Origin: Promicromonosporaceae bacterium
GTDB lineage: Bacteria > Actinomycetota > Actinomycetes > Actinomycetales > Cellulomonadaceae
Length of the DNA stretch: 64,000 nucleotides
Direction of reading: 5' to 3'
Assembly (NCBI GenBank): GCA_009783295.1
Contig: WRHK01000005.1
Location: 22,780 to 86,779 of the forward strand
Shown: piece by piece, positions 53,173 to 62,450 of the stretch
How positions within the stretch are numbered: position 1 is the first letter of the stretch
Layout of the letters: every line of letters begins with the position of its first letter
Position numbers and translations under genes: made by a program
Notes under the pieces: model-generated
What the model saw: only the letters and a program-made list of their open reading frames with translations
Databases searched by the model: none
Told to the model about the DNA's origin: nothing

Positions 53173-53358
53173 TCAGCGGCGGCCCCAGTGCGGCGGGACG
53201 TCGCGCAGCAGGCGGTCGTCGTTGTCGTCGTGACCGCCACGCTCGTCCTGGCTGACGCCCGCGACCTGCTCGCGCTCCGTGCCCTCGCGCACCACCCGAC
53301 GGTGCTTTCGGGGGCGCGGGGCCGGGTCGGGTCGCGGGCGGTCCTGCTCGGGGGTCAT
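53173..53358 (-). CDS. Small charged protein coupled to the DUF4011 gene
   Basis: 61 residues, very rich in Arg, Asp and Pro, probably disordered. The C-terminus DDNDDRLLRDVPPHWGRR looks like a conserved actinobacterial tail motif (ND-RL-x2-PPHW). Its ATG overlaps the stop of the DUF4011 helicase-like gene (ATGA), so production depends on that gene. Function unknown. Confidence 0.6.
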   Translation of the reverse strand: MTPEQDRPRPDPAPRPRKHRRVVREGTEREQVAGVSQDERGGHDDNDDRLLRDVPPHWGRR

Positions 53359-56300
53359 GCCTCCATTGTGTCCGAGGCGTCCTCGTCCTCGTCGTCGTCC
53401 TCGTCGGGCAGCACCGGGACCACGACCTCGCGGGGCGGCACCACGCCACCGGCGGTGCCGATGCGCTCGTCGCGCACACGCTGGACCAGGCGCCGCACGC
53501 GGTCGGCCTCGCCGTCGGGGTCGAGGAACGCCGCGGCGCTCCACACCTGCGTGACCACCCAGCCGAGGCGCTCGAGGCGCTCGGCCACCTGGCGGTCGCG
53601 GACGCGCACCGAGGGCTCGGCCACGTAGGCGGCGTCGTCGGTCAGGACGGCGACCAGCAGCTCGCCGGGCAGGTCGGGGTGACCCACCACGAGCGGGATG
53701 TGGTCGCCGTCGGGCAGGCCGTAGCTGGTCTCGACGAGGTAGCCGAGGCGCCAGAGGCGCTCGCCCAGGTCGACGAGCAGCCGGTCGGGCGCCTTGGCGA
53801 CGTCGACGCCGTTGCCGAGCTCGACCTGGTCGGCGACGTCGGACCGGGCGTGCGCGAACGCGAGCACCTCGGCCAGCAGGTTGGGCCCGGCGCCGCGCAG
53901 GCGCTCGGGGTCGAGGTCGTCGGCGAGGAAGCAGGTGACCACGCGGAGCCGGCGGCGGGTGGCGCCGAGCGCGCCCAGCAGCATGGCGTCGCCGCCGGGC
54001 TCACTGAGCACGCCGAACCGGTGCAGCACGCGGCCGTGCGGCGTCCGCCCGAACCCGAGCGAGAGCACGATCGCGTCGCGCGAGAGCCCGGCCACGCCGC
54101 TGACGTCCGCGACCACGACGGGCTCGGGCCGCGAGCCGGAGAAGAACGGCGCGAGCGCCGGGTTGGCGCGCACCTCGGCGAGCAGGGCCTCCCGGATCCG
54201 GTCGGCGTGCACGGCGGTGACGGTGACGATGCCCAGGGTCTCCTCGGGCCGGGTCAGCGCGTGCTCGATGGCGACCTCGACCACGCGGTCCACCTCGGCC
54301 TGCGTGGACTCGACCGTCCCGGACGCCGGGTCGGGCATGCCCGAGCCGTCGACCAGGTCCAGGTGGACCAGCGACTCGGCGCGCGGCAGGGGCGCGGGCC
54401 GCACCAGCCCGGCGTAGCCGTGGCGCGCCAGGAGCCGCGTGAGCTCCGGGTCGCGCTGCGACTCGCGCGGCCGCACGGTCACCTGGGGCAGCACCTCGGC
54501 GAGCTCGGGCACCGCGGTGCCCGACGCCGAGCGGGCGTCGCCGACCACCACGATCTGGCGCCCGCGGGCGATCGCCGGGACCACCGAGGCGAGCGGCACG
54601 TGCTGGACGGCGTCGAGCACCACGAGGTCCACGGTGCGCGCGGCGGGCAGCAGGTGCGGCACGAGCGTGGGCGTGGAGACGGTGGCGGGTCGCAGGCGGC
54701 GCAGCACGTCGCCGTGCGCGCCGGCGAGCTCGCGCAGCGACGTGAGGCGGCCCTCGATGAGCTCGGTGAACAGGGACTCGGCGTCGTCGCGGTCCTCGCG
54801 CATCGCGGTGCCGAGGTGGGCGCGCACGGCGGCGCGCACAGGCCCGGACAGGGCGGTGACGTGGCGCCGGTCGAGCTCGCGGAAGCGGCGGGCCAGCGAG
54901 TCGAGGCCCGTGCCGTCCTGCCCGGCGAGGGCGGGGTCGGCGGCGAGGAGCTGCTCGAACACGGTGCCCCACCAGGACAGCTCGAGCTCGGAGGCGACCA
55001 GCCCCGGCTCGACGCGCCGCGCGGCGAGGTCGTCGACCAGGTCGCCGAGGCCCGCGTCCCGGGCGCGGCGCAGGGCCGCGGTCCGCTCGGGCAGCGTGTC
55101 GAGGGCGTCGGCGTCGGCGGCCAGGCGGGTCAGGCGCTCGGAGAGCCCGTCGAGGTCGAGGTCGCTCAGGCCGCCGCCCAGCGGCGTCGGGCCGAGCACC
55201 GGCTCGAGCGCGTCGAGGTCGATGCGGACGGCCTCGTGCGTGTCCTCGATGGTCGCGAGGCCCTCGGGCAGGGTGGGCCAGCCGCCGCGGTCGGCGTGCG
55301 TCGCCCACACCTCGCGCTGGGCCTGCACCTCGCACAGGGCGGCGTGCATGTCGGTGACGCGGACGCCGGGGCGCACCATGTCGCGGGCTCGCTTGCGCAG
55401 GCGGCGGCGCGTGAACACGCCCATCTCGACGCCGTGCTCCGCACGCCACTTGCGCGTCGCGGTGGCCTGGACCATGTCGGCAGCCGTCCGCTCGAACACC
55501 ATCGGGTGGAACAGGTCGAGGGTGCCGCGCATCCCACCCAGCATCTCGAGCTGCTGGCCGAACGCCCGCACGGTCGTCGGCGGGGTGAGGCCCGTGATCT
55601 CGGTGACGTAGGCGACCTGGCGGCGCAGCTGCGGCAGCGTCGTGTCCTTGAGCCGGTTGACGCGGACCAGCGCGTCGCGGGCGTCGCCGTCGGTGAGCAG
55701 CGCCGCGCCGAACCACGGCGTCGACGTCGAGCGCATGGTGAACGCGCCGAGCTCGGCCGCGTGCTCGAGGTCGGCGGCGACGGCGCGGCGGGCGTCCTGC
55801 GTGAGCGCCGCGGCGACGGCCGGGACGAGCCGGACCGTGGTGCCCGGTGCGGGGCGCTCGGCGGTGACGCGGGCGAGCGCCTGGAGCGCGTCGTACGCGG
55901 AGACCTGCCACGGCGCGCGAGGCTGGTGCAACGCGGTGATGTAGGCGGAGAGCTGGGCGCGCGCGCCGATGAGCGCGTCGCGCAGCTGGGCGATCCCGTC
56001 GTCGTCGACCACCTCGGGCTCGCTCGCCATGGCCGTGAGCAGGCGCCGCGAGACCTCCTGCCGCCACGTCGGCACCGGCGGCACGTCGAGCAGCAGGCCG
56101 TCGAGGTCCAGCGACCCGAGCCGCGCGGCGAGCGCGTCGGCGGCGCGGCGGTGGCCGGTCACGTAGAGCACGGAACGGCCGGCGGCGCTCGCCTCGGCGA
56201 CGACGGCGGCCACCGTCCCGGCGACGTCCGACCCGACGGGCGCGTCCACGTAGAGGTGCCCGCCCGTGGAGAGCGCGTCCACGACGTGCCGCTGGTACGG

Positions 56301-57500
56301 GTCGAGGTCGCCGACGCCGCGCTCGTACGCGGGCGACGGGTCCCCGGCGGGGGCCGGCGGCACGGCCACGGAGGCGACGGCGTCCACGGCCGCGTCCACG
56401 CCCGCGAGCGCCGACACCACCTCGTGCCGCACGAGCGCGGGCGCGAGCTCGTCGAGGTCGTCGACCAGGGCCTGCCCGGGGTGCACGAAGGTGCCGACCA
56501 GCATGCGGCGGTCGAGCCCGAAGTCGTCGAGCACGGCGTCGCCGAGAGCGCCGATGCGGTCGAGCACGTCGCTGGGCTCGAACCCGTGCGAGGAGAACGT
56601 CGACTGGGCGAGCGTCACCGGGTCGAGCAGGGCTCCGCGGGCACGCAGCGTGCGGGCGACGACGGGGTTGATCTCGGCGGTGGCCTCGAGCGTGAGGTCG
56701 TAGTCGGACTCGCCGTCGCCGCGCGGGGTCAGGGTGACGGGGCGCAGCAGCACGGGCGCGTGGACGACGCGCACGGCCGGGGTCTCGTCGTCGTCATCGG
56801 CGGGCGGGAGGTCGTCGTCGGAGAGCTCGGCCGCGGGCGGGGCCGGGCGCGGCGGGGCGGCGATCGTCACGACGGGCAGAGACTGCGTGAGCAGCAGGGC
56901 GTGCTCGTCGGGCTCGAGCGGGGGGACGTCGACGACGGCCGTGTCCTCGAGGTCGGCGTCGGGCTCGTCGACCTCCGGCTCCGGCACCGGGCGCGGGTCC
57001 TTCCACGCGGCGACGCGGGCGAGCGCGGCGACGTCCTGCGACGGCCGCCCGGACGGCGGCGGGCTGCCCGCCGGCTCGGTCCAGGTGGCCACACCGATCG
57101 CCAGATAGGTGGGGGCGAGCCCGAACCGCTGCGCGTGCTCCGCCGAGCGGGCCGACACGGCCCGCGCCCGACGACGCGCGGCCGGCAGCGTGGCACCCTC
57201 GCGGATCAGGTTGGACAGGCGGGTGGGCCGCCCGGCGAACAGCTGCGCCACGCCCGACGGGTGCGCGGCCGACAGGTCGACGACCGCCTCGCCCAGCAGG
57301 CCGACGTCGGCCAGCGTGGAACCCCCCACCTGGTCGACCAGGCTCACGCGCCACCGCTCGACGGCGGCGGCGACGATCTCCTCAGGCGTCGGCGGGGTCA
57401 CGAGGCGCGGCCGAGGCGGCGCGGCGTCGGCGTCCGGAGCCGACGCCGTGACCGACGGCAGGACCTCGCGTACGGCGGTGGTGCGTCGGACGGCGTTCAC
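53355..57500 (-). CDS. DUF4011 / SF1 helicase-like / VSR-like protein with degenerate catalytic motifs
   Basis: 1381 residues from a GTG at 57500. The N-terminal DUF4011 region (WRVSLVDQVGGSTLADVGLL; later VHAPVLLRPVTLTP and TAEINPVVARTLRARG) is followed by an SF1 helicase-like core and a C-terminal VSR-type nuclease-like domain (RDRQVAERLERLGWVVTQVWS). The Walker A reads VDAPVGSDVAGT instead of GPPGTGKS/T, and motif II reads VVLDAVQHV instead of DEAxQ. In the C-terminal domain HIPLVVG and VAVLTDDAAY lack the expected acidic pair. It may be a structural or signalling relative of active DUF4011 helicases. Confidence 0.8.
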   Translation of the reverse strand: MNAVRRTTAVREVLPSVTASAPDADAAPPRPRLVTPPTPEEIVAAAVERWRVSLVDQVGGSTLADVGLLGEAVVDLSAAHPSGVAQLFAGRPTRLSNLIREGATLPAARRRARAVSARSAEHAQRFGLAPTYLAIGVATWTEPAGSPPPSGRPSQDVAALARVAAWKDPRPVPEPEVDEPDADLEDTAVVDVPPLEPDEHALLLTQSLPVVTIAAPPRPAPPAAELSDDDLPPADDDDETPAVRVVHAPVLLRPVTLTPRGDGESDYDLTLEATAEINPVVARTLRARGALLDPVTLAQSTFSSHGFEPSDVLDRIGALGDAVLDDFGLDRRMLVGTFVHPGQALVDDLDELAPALVRHEVVSALAGVDAAVDAVASVAVPPAPAGDPSPAYERGVGDLDPYQRHVVDALSTGGHLYVDAPVGSDVAGTVAAVVAEASAAGRSVLYVTGHRRAADALAARLGSLDLDGLLLDVPPVPTWRQEVSRRLLTAMASEPEVVDDDGIAQLRDALIGARAQLSAYITALHQPRAPWQVSAYDALQALARVTAERPAPGTTVRLVPAVAAALTQDARRAVAADLEHAAELGAFTMRSTSTPWFGAALLTDGDARDALVRVNRLKDTTLPQLRRQVAYVTEITGLTPPTTVRAFGQQLEMLGGMRGTLDLFHPMVFERTAADMVQATATRKWRAEHGVEMGVFTRRRLRKRARDMVRPGVRVTDMHAALCEVQAQREVWATHADRGGWPTLPEGLATIEDTHEAVRIDLDALEPVLGPTPLGGGLSDLDLDGLSERLTRLAADADALDTLPERTAALRRARDAGLGDLVDDLAARRVEPGLVASELELSWWGTVFEQLLAADPALAGQDGTGLDSLARRFRELDRRHVTALSGPVRAAVRAHLGTAMREDRDDAESLFTELIEGRLTSLRELAGAHGDVLRRLRPATVSTPTLVPHLLPAARTVDLVVLDAVQHVPLASVVPAIARGRQIVVVGDARSASGTAVPELAEVLPQVTVRPRESQRDPELTRLLARHGYAGLVRPAPLPRAESLVHLDLVDGSGMPDPASGTVESTQAEVDRVVEVAIEHALTRPEETLGIVTVTAVHADRIREALLAEVRANPALAPFFSGSRPEPVVVADVSGVAGLSRDAIVLSLGFGRTPHGRVLHRFGVLSEPGGDAMLLGALGATRRRLRVVTCFLADDLDPERLRGAGPNLLAEVLAFAHARSDVADQVELGNGVDVAKAPDRLLVDLGERLWRLGYLVETSYGLPDGDHIPLVVGHPDLPGELLVAVLTDDAAYVAEPSVRVRDRQVAERLERLGWVVTQVWSAAAFLDPDGEADRVRRLVQRVRDERIGTAGGVVPPREVVVPVLPDEDDDEDEDASDTMEA

Positions 57501-57574
57501 ACGGCCACGCTAAGCGGCGGCTCCCCGAGGGTGACGGCGGCACGCCGGGCCCGGGCGCGATACGCCCACCAACG

Positions 57575-57670
57575 ACGATGCCCTCCGGCAGGGGGTCCGA
57601 AGGGCATCGTTCCGGGTAACCCGGTCAAAGGCAGTGCGTACCACGCAGGGGGCGGGCGGCACGCACTGCC
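57575..57670. other. Structured divergent gap: three successive palindromes
   Basis: ACGATGCCCT/AGGGCATCGT (57575-57584, 57601-57610), the CCGGGT..ACCCGG palindrome (57612-57624) and GGCAGTGCGT/ACGCACTGCC (57630-57639, 57661-57670) lie in series between the divergent DUF4011 (start 57500) and MFS (start 57773) genes. They could be a leader RNA, a small RNA or protein sites. No known riboswitch was recognised. Confidence 0.45.
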
Positions 57671-57772
57671 AGGGGAGAGTTTGGCCGGACGGGGCGCGCC
57701 CGTCAACCGGACTCGGACAGCCGTCCAAGGCGAAATCGTTCCTGTGAACTCGCTGGTCGCACGTACGATCCC

Positions 57773-59047
57773 ATGCCCGTGAACGGGCTCCTCGAGCGGG
57801 CCGTCCCGCAGCGCCTCGGACGCCCCTACCGCTGGCTGCTCGGCGCGGCCTGGACCAGCAACATCGGCGACGGCATCGCACTCGCCGCCGGGCCCCTGCT
57901 CGTCGCGTCGCAGACCAGCTCGGCGCTGCTCGTGGCGCTCGCTGCGCTGCTCCAGCGCCTGCCGTGGCTGCTGTTCGGCCTGTGGGCCGGCGCGCTCGCC
58001 GACCGGCTGGACCGGCGCCTGGTCGTCATGGTTGCCAACGCGCTGCGCGGGGTGGTCGTCGCCATGCTGTGCGTCGCCATCCTGACCGGCGAGGTGACCA
58101 TCGCCGTCGTCATGGTGGTCATGTTCCTGTACGGCACTGCGGAGGTGTTCGCGGACACCACGTCGCAGACGCTGCTGCCCGCGCTGGTGCCGCGCAAGTT
58201 CCTGTCCCTGGGGACGCACCGCATGCAGGCGGCGTTCCTCACCTGCAACCAGCTGGTCGGGCCGCCCGTCGGGGCGTTCCTGTTCGCGCTCGGGACGGTG
58301 TTCCCCTTCGTGCTCCAGGTGGTGTGCGTGCTGCTCGCCGTCGTGCTGGTCGCCCGGATCTCGCGCTACCCCGCGCCCGACGGCGCCCCCGGCCTCGCCC
58401 TGCCCCGCACCGCCGCCACCACGCACGTGCGCCGCGACATCGGCGAGGGGCTGCGCTGGATCTGGGGCAACGCGCCCGTGCGCACGCTCGCGCTGGTGAT
58501 CCTGGTCTTCAACGTCACCTGGGCGGCGGCGTGGTCGGTGCTGGTGCTCTGGTCGCGCGACCACCTGCACATGAGCGCCCTGGGCTTCGGCCTGCTCACG
58601 ACGGCGTCCGCCGTCGGCGGGCTGGTCGGCACGGCCCTGTACTCGCGCATCGAGCGGCGCTTCTCGCTCGCAGCGATCATGCGCGCCTGCCTGGGCCTCG
58701 AGGTGGCCACGCACCTCGCGCTCGCCCTCACCCGGACCGGGTGGCTCGCCATCCTCATCATGGTCGAGTTCGGCGCGTACGCGTTCGTGTGGGGCACCGT
58801 GTCCACCACGGTCCGCCAGCGCGCCGTGCCCCAGCAGTTCCAGGGCCGCGTCGGCAGCGTCTACATGATGTGCGTGTTCGGCGGGCTGGTCGCCGGCCAG
58901 GCGCTCGGCGGGGTCATCGCGCAGCACTGGGGCCTGACCGCGCCGTTCTGGTTCGCGTTCGCGGGCGCCGGCGTGACGCTCGCGCTCGTGTGGCGGTCGC
59001 TGGGCCACATCGCCCACGCGGACGCGGCGCCTCATCCTCGAGGATGA
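57773..59047 (+). CDS. MFS transporter (enterobactin-exporter-like group)
   Basis: 424 residues with about 12 transmembrane segments. The opening PYRWLLGAAWTSNIGDGIALAAGPLL and motif LPWLLFGLWAGALADRLDRRLVV are typical of the EntS/MFS_3 group, which exports siderophores, macrolides or other small molecules. TACGAT at 57764-57769 could be a -10 box, in which case the GTG at 57779 would be a leaderless start two codons inside. Substrate unknown. Confidence 0.88.
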   Translation: MPVNGLLERAVPQRLGRPYRWLLGAAWTSNIGDGIALAAGPLLVASQTSSALLVALAALLQRLPWLLFGLWAGALADRLDRRLVVMVANALRGVVVAMLCVAILTGEVTIAVVMVVMFLYGTAEVFADTTSQTLLPALVPRKFLSLGTHRMQAAFLTCNQLVGPPVGAFLFALGTVFPFVLQVVCVLLAVVLVARISRYPAPDGAPGLALPRTAATTHVRRDIGEGLRWIWGNAPVRTLALVILVFNVTWAAAWSVLVLWSRDHLHMSALGFGLLTTASAVGGLVGTALYSRIERRFSLAAIMRACLGLEVATHLALALTRTGWLAILIMVEFGAYAFVWGTVSTTVRQRAVPQQFQGRVGSVYMMCVFGGLVAGQALGGVIAQHWGLTAPFWFAFAGAGVTLALVWRSLGHIAHADAAPHPRG

Positions 59048-59115
59048 CCACCCCGCCGACCACGTCCGCTCGCGGGGTGATGTGACCACGCCCGCCCGAC
59101 GGCAGAGTGTGGCGC

Positions 59116-59841
59116 ATGAACCCGCTGCTGTCCGCCCGCGACCTGACGATGGTCTACCCGGGCTCCGCCACCCCCGCGCTCGACGCCGTCAGCCTCGACG
59201 TCCTGCCGGGCGAGTCCGTCGCCGTCATGGGCGCCTCCGGCTCCGGCAAGACGACGCTGCTCCACGTGCTCGCCGGCATCCTCCGCCCGACGTCAGGCAC
59301 CGTGACCCTCACGACCGCCGGCGGACCGGTCGGCGTGCACGCCCTCGACGACGCCGCCCGGTCCCGGCTGCGGCGCGAGGAGCTCGGGTTCGTGTTCCAG
59401 CAAGGGCTGCTGCTCGACGAGCTCACGGCCCTCGAGAACGTCGCCGTCGCCCGCATGCTCACCGGCGTGCCCCGCGCCGCCGCCGAGGCCGAGGCCGCCC
59501 AGGCGCTCGCCTCGTTCGGGCTCGCCGGGCTCGAGCAGCGCCGCCTCGGCGAGCTCTCCGGCGGGCAGGCCCAGCGCGTCGCCATCGCCCGCGCCCAGGT
59601 CAACGGCGCGCGCCTCATCTTCGCCGACGAGCCCACCGGCGCCCTCGACTCCCGCACCGGCGCCGAGGTGCTCGACCTGCTGCTCGCCGCCGTCACCCAG
59701 GGCCGCACGCTCGTCGTCGTCACGCACGACGCCCACGTCGCCGCCCGCTGCGACCGCATCGTCACGCTCGCCGACGGCCGCATCGAGGACGACGCGCGCC
59801 AGACCTCCGCCGCCGCCCGCGGGACGGAGGCGCAGGCGTGA
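59116..59841 (+). CDS. ABC transporter ATPase (MacB/LolD-like)
   Basis: 241 residues. Walker A MGASGSGKTTLLH, Q-loop FVFQQGLLLDELTALENV, signature LSGGQAQRVAIARA and Walker B LIFADEPTGALD with the switch His in VVVTHDAHVA. The Q-loop and DEPTGALD forms are those of LolD/MacB/FtsE-type ATPases that pair with FtsX-like permeases. Its stop overlaps the permease start (GTGA). Confidence 0.95.
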   Translation: MNPLLSARDLTMVYPGSATPALDAVSLDVLPGESVAVMGASGSGKTTLLHVLAGILRPTSGTVTLTTAGGPVGVHALDDAARSRLRREELGFVFQQGLLLDELTALENVAVARMLTGVPRAAAEAEAAQALASFGLAGLEQRRLGELSGGQAQRVAIARAQVNGARLIFADEPTGALDSRTGAEVLDLLLAAVTQGRTLVVVTHDAHVAARCDRIVTLADGRIEDDARQTSAAARGTEAQA

Positions 59842-61175
59842 CCACGCTGCAGCTCGCCCGCCTGTTCGCCCGACGCCGCGACGGGGACCGGCTCGCCGCC
59901 GCCCTCCCGCTCGGCTCCTTCACCCTGCTGACCGCCATCCTGCTGCTGGTGCTCGGCGGCTCGCAGGTGTTCTTCCGCCAGACCGGGCCGAACAGCGGCG
60001 TCTACACGCTCCTCGCCGTCGTCGCCCTCACGCTCCTGGTCGTCCCCCTGTTCACGCTCGGCGTCGCCGCCGCCCGGCTCTCCGCCCGACGCCGCGACGA
60101 CCGCCTCTCCTCGCTGCGCCTGCTCGGCGCCACCGCCCGCACCGTCGCGGCCCTCACCATCCTCGAGGCCGCCGCGACGGCGCTCGCCGGCGCGGTGCTG
60201 GGCACGGTCCTCTACGCCGCCACGGCTCCCCTGGTCGGGCTCGTGCACTTCGTCGGGCACCCCATCGGGTCGGCGATGTGGCTCGCCTGGTACTGGCTGC
60301 CGCTCGCGTGGGTGGTGGTGGCGCTGGCGGCCGCCGGCTCGGCGGCGATCGGTCTGCGGGGCGTGGTGCTCAGCCCGCTCGGCGTGCGGACCCGGCAGCG
60401 GCCGGGCACGGCGCGCGCACGGCGGGCGGTCGTCGCCGGCGTGATCGTCGTGCTCGCGATCGCGGCGTCGGCCGGGCTGCGATCGCTGGGCGAGGTGTGG
60501 GGGCTGGTCGGGTTCGTCACCGGGCTCGCCGCAGCGTTCGCGTGCGGGCTGCTCGCGCTCGACGCCGTCGGGCCCTGGTACGTGCGCGTGCGCGCCCGCC
60601 GCCTGCACCGCCGCGCCGGCGACGTGCCGCGCCTGCTGGCCGCCCGGCTGATCCTCGAGGACCCAAAGGCCGCCTGGCGGCAGGTCGCGGGCATCTCCGT
60701 CACCACGTTCGTGGGCGTGATCGCCGGGGCCGGGCTCGCCCTGGCGAGCATGCAGGAGGCCTCGAACCGGGACGAGGCGTGGCTGACCGCCGACATCCGC
60801 ACCGGCGTGCTCGTGACGCTCGTGGCCTCGTTCCTCATGGTGGCCTGCACCGTCGCGATCAACCAGGCCGCCGCGACGCTCGACCGGGCGCGCGTCCACG
60901 TGTCGCTCGACCGGCTCGGCGTGCCCGGCACGCTGCTCGCGCAGGCGCAGCGGCGGTCCGTGATGTCGGTGCTGTGGACGGTGCTCGCCGGGTCGGCCGC
61001 GCTGTCCGGCGTGCTGGTGTTCCCGCTGGTCGGGGCCGCCGTGCTGTTCCGCCCGCTGTCCGTCGCCGTGGTCGTGGCGGTGTTCGCCGTCGGGGTGCTG
61101 CTGGTGCGCGGCGGCGCGTCCGTCGCCGCGCGGCTCGTGCCCGGCATACTCGCCCGGCCGGAACGCGTTCTCTAG
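59838..61175 (+). CDS. FtsX-like ABC transporter permease
   Basis: 445 residues. About ten hydrophobic segments in two halves. The FtsX-like core is seen in RLSARRRDDRLSSLRLLGATARTVAALTILEAA, partly quoted, and in the C-terminal half LDRLGVPGTLLAQAQRRSVMSVL. No large extracellular MacB-type domain is visible. This type often exports peptides or confers resistance to them. It forms a two-gene unit with the ATPase; no two-component genes are adjacent. Confidence 0.85.
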   Translation: MTTLQLARLFARRRDGDRLAAALPLGSFTLLTAILLLVLGGSQVFFRQTGPNSGVYTLLAVVALTLLVVPLFTLGVAAARLSARRRDDRLSSLRLLGATARTVAALTILEAAATALAGAVLGTVLYAATAPLVGLVHFVGHPIGSAMWLAWYWLPLAWVVVALAAAGSAAIGLRGVVLSPLGVRTRQRPGTARARRAVVAGVIVVLAIAASAGLRSLGEVWGLVGFVTGLAAAFACGLLALDAVGPWYVRVRARRLHRRAGDVPRLLAARLILEDPKAAWRQVAGISVTTFVGVIAGAGLALASMQEASNRDEAWLTADIRTGVLVTLVASFLMVACTVAINQAAATLDRARVHVSLDRLGVPGTLLAQAQRRSVMSVLWTVLAGSAALSGVLVFPLVGAAVLFRPLSVAVVVAVFAVGVLLVRGGASVAARLVPGILARPERVL

Positions 61176-61231
61176 ACATGCGGATTTTCGCCCACACCGA
61201 CCCGGCGGGGCGTGCCTATCCTCGGAAGGCC

Positions 61232-62341
61232 ATGGACCTCGCCCGGCTGGTACACCGTGCGCCCCCCGAGCCGGAGCCCGGGAGGAACATCTTCGTGCTC
61301 TCCGGCGGGGCGTCGCGCGGGGCCGCGCAGGTGGGCATGCTGCGGGTGCTGCTGAAGCACGGGGTGGTCCCGGACCTCTTCGTCGCCGGGTCGGTGGGGT
61401 CGCTCAACGCCGTCTACCTCGCCCAGGACGTGTCGCTCGACCAGGTCGACCGCCTCGAGCGGATCTACCAGCGCCTCGGGAACCTCGACCTCATCGGGCC
61501 GCCGCACGCGATGGTGCTCAACGTGCTGCGCCACCAGCCCTCGCTCGCCTCCGGCCGCCGCATCCGCGAGTTCATCGCGTCCTGCGCGCCCGTCGAGCGC
61601 ATCGAGGACCTCACGGTCCCGGTCCGGATCGCCACGTTCGACGTCGACGACGGCCGGTTCACCTGGCACGACGGCGGCAACCTGGTCGACGTCGTCGCCG
61701 CGTCCTGCGCGCTGCCCGGCATCTACCCGCCCGTCGAGATCGACGGCCACCTGCACGTCGACTACGGCGTGCGCTACAACCTGCCCACCGACGCGGCCGT
61801 CGACCTCGTGCGGCCCGGCGACACCGTGTGGTCGCTCGAGGTCAACCGCGTTCCCGTGCCGCGGGCCATGCGCTCGCCGTGGGACGCGATGATGATCGTC
61901 GCCGGGTCGTCCATCTCGCACAACAGCCTGCGCGACTTCCCCGCCGGGGTCGCCGTGCACCGCATCGTGCTGGACCGGACCTTCGACACCGGCTTCGCCT
62001 TCAACTTCGCCCACACCGCCCAGCTGGTGCAGATGGGCGAGCAGGCCGCCCAGGCCGTGATCGACGGCGCCGGGGTGGCCGTGGCGACGGCGGGCGAACG
62101 GTTCATCGAGGTGGTCGCCGCGCCGACCGCGCGGTTCTCCGAGGCGTCGCTCAGCGCCGGGGATGTGCTGGCCTACGGCGGCGTGGTGAGCCGCGCGGAG
62201 TCGCGCGTCGGGCGGGTGGAGCGCCTGCCGGCGGTGCTGGTGGCGCGGGCGGCTCTGGCATTGCGGATCTCGCTCGAGCGTCTGGTCCACGCGGCGCGGC
62301 GTGGGGTCGCGCGGGAGCCCGCGACGGAACGGGTCGCGTAG
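61232..62341 (+). CDS. Patatin-like phospholipase family protein
   Basis: 369 residues. Oxyanion loop LSGGASRGAAQVGML, nucleophile GSVGSLN (GxSxG as AGSVGSLNA) and catalytic Asp in HVDYGVRYN (DG-A/G motif as DYG). Patatins hydrolyse acyl esters of phospholipids. The start was chosen at 61232 where a TATCCT -10-like element (61217-61222) would make the mRNA leaderless; an in-frame ATG at 61178 is possible. The C-terminal ~70 residues are basic and not recognised. Confidence 0.85.
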   Translation: MDLARLVHRAPPEPEPGRNIFVLSGGASRGAAQVGMLRVLLKHGVVPDLFVAGSVGSLNAVYLAQDVSLDQVDRLERIYQRLGNLDLIGPPHAMVLNVLRHQPSLASGRRIREFIASCAPVERIEDLTVPVRIATFDVDDGRFTWHDGGNLVDVVAASCALPGIYPPVEIDGHLHVDYGVRYNLPTDAAVDLVRPGDTVWSLEVNRVPVPRAMRSPWDAMMIVAGSSISHNSLRDFPAGVAVHRIVLDRTFDTGFAFNFAHTAQLVQMGEQAAQAVIDGAGVAVATAGERFIEVVAAPTARFSEASLSAGDVLAYGGVVSRAESRVGRVERLPAVLVARAALALRISLERLVHAARRGVAREPATERVA

Positions 62342-62450
62342 CTCGGCCGAGACACACCTGCGACCACCCCTTTGCCGCGCGCTCTCGACGACATACCGCT
62401 TGCCGCGCACCGTCTGAGCGCCGCCCTTCTCGGGCGTCCGTGCCTCAGCC
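62342..62450. mobile_element. Probable right end of the tnpB element
   Basis: This 109-base gap follows the tnpB stop (minus strand) and meets the patatin stop. TTGCCGCGC occurs twice, at 62372 and 62400, 28 bases apart. It is expected to hold the omega-RNA 3' end and the element boundary, but no exact end could be fixed from one copy. Confidence 0.35.

Noticed and set aside
53679..57782. A 1367-codon plus-strand frame opposite the DUF4011 gene
   Set aside because: Low-complexity Arg/Gly/Val-rich translation typical of antisense GC-rich frames; the minus-strand protein has family motifs.
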